A program made the translations under genes and the position numbers. The notes under the pieces are model-generated. The model did no database searches and was not told the origin of the DNA. It worked only from the letters and a program-made list of their open reading frames with translations. A stretch of DNA of 5,795 nucleotides from an uncultured Prevotellaceae bacterium (GTDB taxonomy: Bacteria; Bacteroidota; Bacteroidia; Bacteroidales; Bacteroidaceae). The stretch is from positions 1 through 5,795 of the forward strand of contig CAMJRQ010000085.1 of the NCBI GenBank assembly GCA_946408305.1. Direction: 5' to 3'. This document shows, one piece after another, positions 5,344-5,795 of the stretch (position 1 is the stretch's first letter; every line of letters starts with the position of its first letter).

Positions 5344-5795
5344 TCATCTCACAGGCTCTACCTTGTATCCCTCGCAGCGAAGCATGGCTATCAGCCCATC
5401 GGCATCCAGCAGATGGCGGCAGCCGACGGCAATCAGGCAGGGACGGGAGGCTATGTTCTCCTTGATGACGGGTATCCAGGCCTCGTTCCGCTCACGAAGA
5501 AGGTGCTTGTTCTGGTAGTCATTCATCTCGCCCATTGCTTTTTTCGCTTCATCTCCTTTGCTTCCCATAGCCTCAAGTCGTATATTCATCTCCTGGGCGC
5601 TTTCCTCGAAATAGCGCTGGAGCTTGCTGGTGTCGTTCTCCAGATAGACTGTGTGCAACTTGGGACTTTGGAATACACTATCATTGTCGAGAGAATGGAC
5701 AAGCGTGTAAACTATCTTTGCCTGCTCCTTCATGGAGAGCGTATCAATGGATTCCGTATCGGAGAACATGGGCATTAACTTTCCCATCCCAAAGG
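5344..5795 (-). CDS. TraB/GumN family protein, C-terminal part (5'-partial)
   Basis: The visible 149 or so residues are the C-terminal half of a TraB/GumN-family protein; full members are usually near 290 residues. The frame stays open to the right edge, so the ATG at 5785-5787 is probably an internal Met. Family features, numbered from that Met: a mainly helical middle part, ERN at 99-101 followed by Trp104, then VGCRHLLDADGL at 121-132 and the ending GYKVEPVR before TGA. The GxxHLxxxxGL motif near the C-terminus is the family hallmark. The family is proposed to include metal-dependent proteases related to Tiki; the N-terminal GxxH motif that would complete the active site lies outside the window. 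Bacterial members are often secreted or lipid-anchored, but no signal peptide can be judged here. It is co-oriented with cimA and may share a transcript. Physiological role unknown. Confidence 0.78.
   Translation of the reverse strand, partial: FGMGKLMPMFSDTESIDTLSMKEQAKIVYTLVHSLDNDSVFQSPKLHTVYLENDTSKLQRYFEESAQEMNIRLEAMGSKGDEAKKAMGEMNDYQNKHLLRERNEAWIPVIKENIASRPCLIAVGCRHLLDADGLIAMLRCEGYKVEPVR

Noticed and set aside
5320..5778. A 152-codon plus-strand frame opposite the TraB/GumN gene
   Set aside because: It begins in the intergenic repeats and is antisense to a protein with the family's C-terminal motif; its translation shows no domain.

Overview
The window looks like chromosomal DNA from a member of the Bacteroidales, most likely a GC-rich Prevotellaceae-like organism (inference). 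Three things point there. It carries the C-terminal half of SprA, the outer-membrane translocon of the Bacteroidetes-specific type IX secretion system. It encodes a small lipoprotein with the acidic Cys-Ser-Asp-Asp-Glu start typical of surface-exported Bacteroidetes lipoproteins. Its start regions lack strong Shine-Dalgarno sequences. Codons in the large genes end overwhelmingly in C or G.

Layout: positions 1-3180 (+) hold the 3' part of sprA, which runs in from the left edge. A long, near-perfect hairpin (3194-3241) separates it from a convergent 69-residue lipoprotein gene (3275-3484, -). Positions 3485-3746 have no gene. They contain an AT-rich leader with a small palindrome, an 85-bp array of eight alternating TTACA/TGTAA motifs about one DNA helical turn apart, and a weak terminator-like hairpin behind the next gene. 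Positions 3747-5285 (-) encode a full-length (R)-citramalate synthase, recognised by close, residue-by-residue agreement with the Leptospira enzyme as I remember it. A 58-bp gap made largely of TTGACCTC/TTGAACTC-type repeats separates it from the C-terminal part of a TraB/GumN-family protein (5344-5795, -), which runs off the right edge.

The genes do not form one obvious pathway. sprA belongs to protein secretion. The citramalate synthase would feed threonine-independent isoleucine synthesis and here lacks its usual leucine-pathway partners. The TraB/GumN gene and the citramalate synthase gene are co-oriented and close enough to be cotranscribed. The most unusual signal is non-coding: the helically phased, mirror-symmetric TTACA array at 3622-3706. 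Next comes an A-rich, non-coding-like repeat embedded in frame within sprA (2841-2890).
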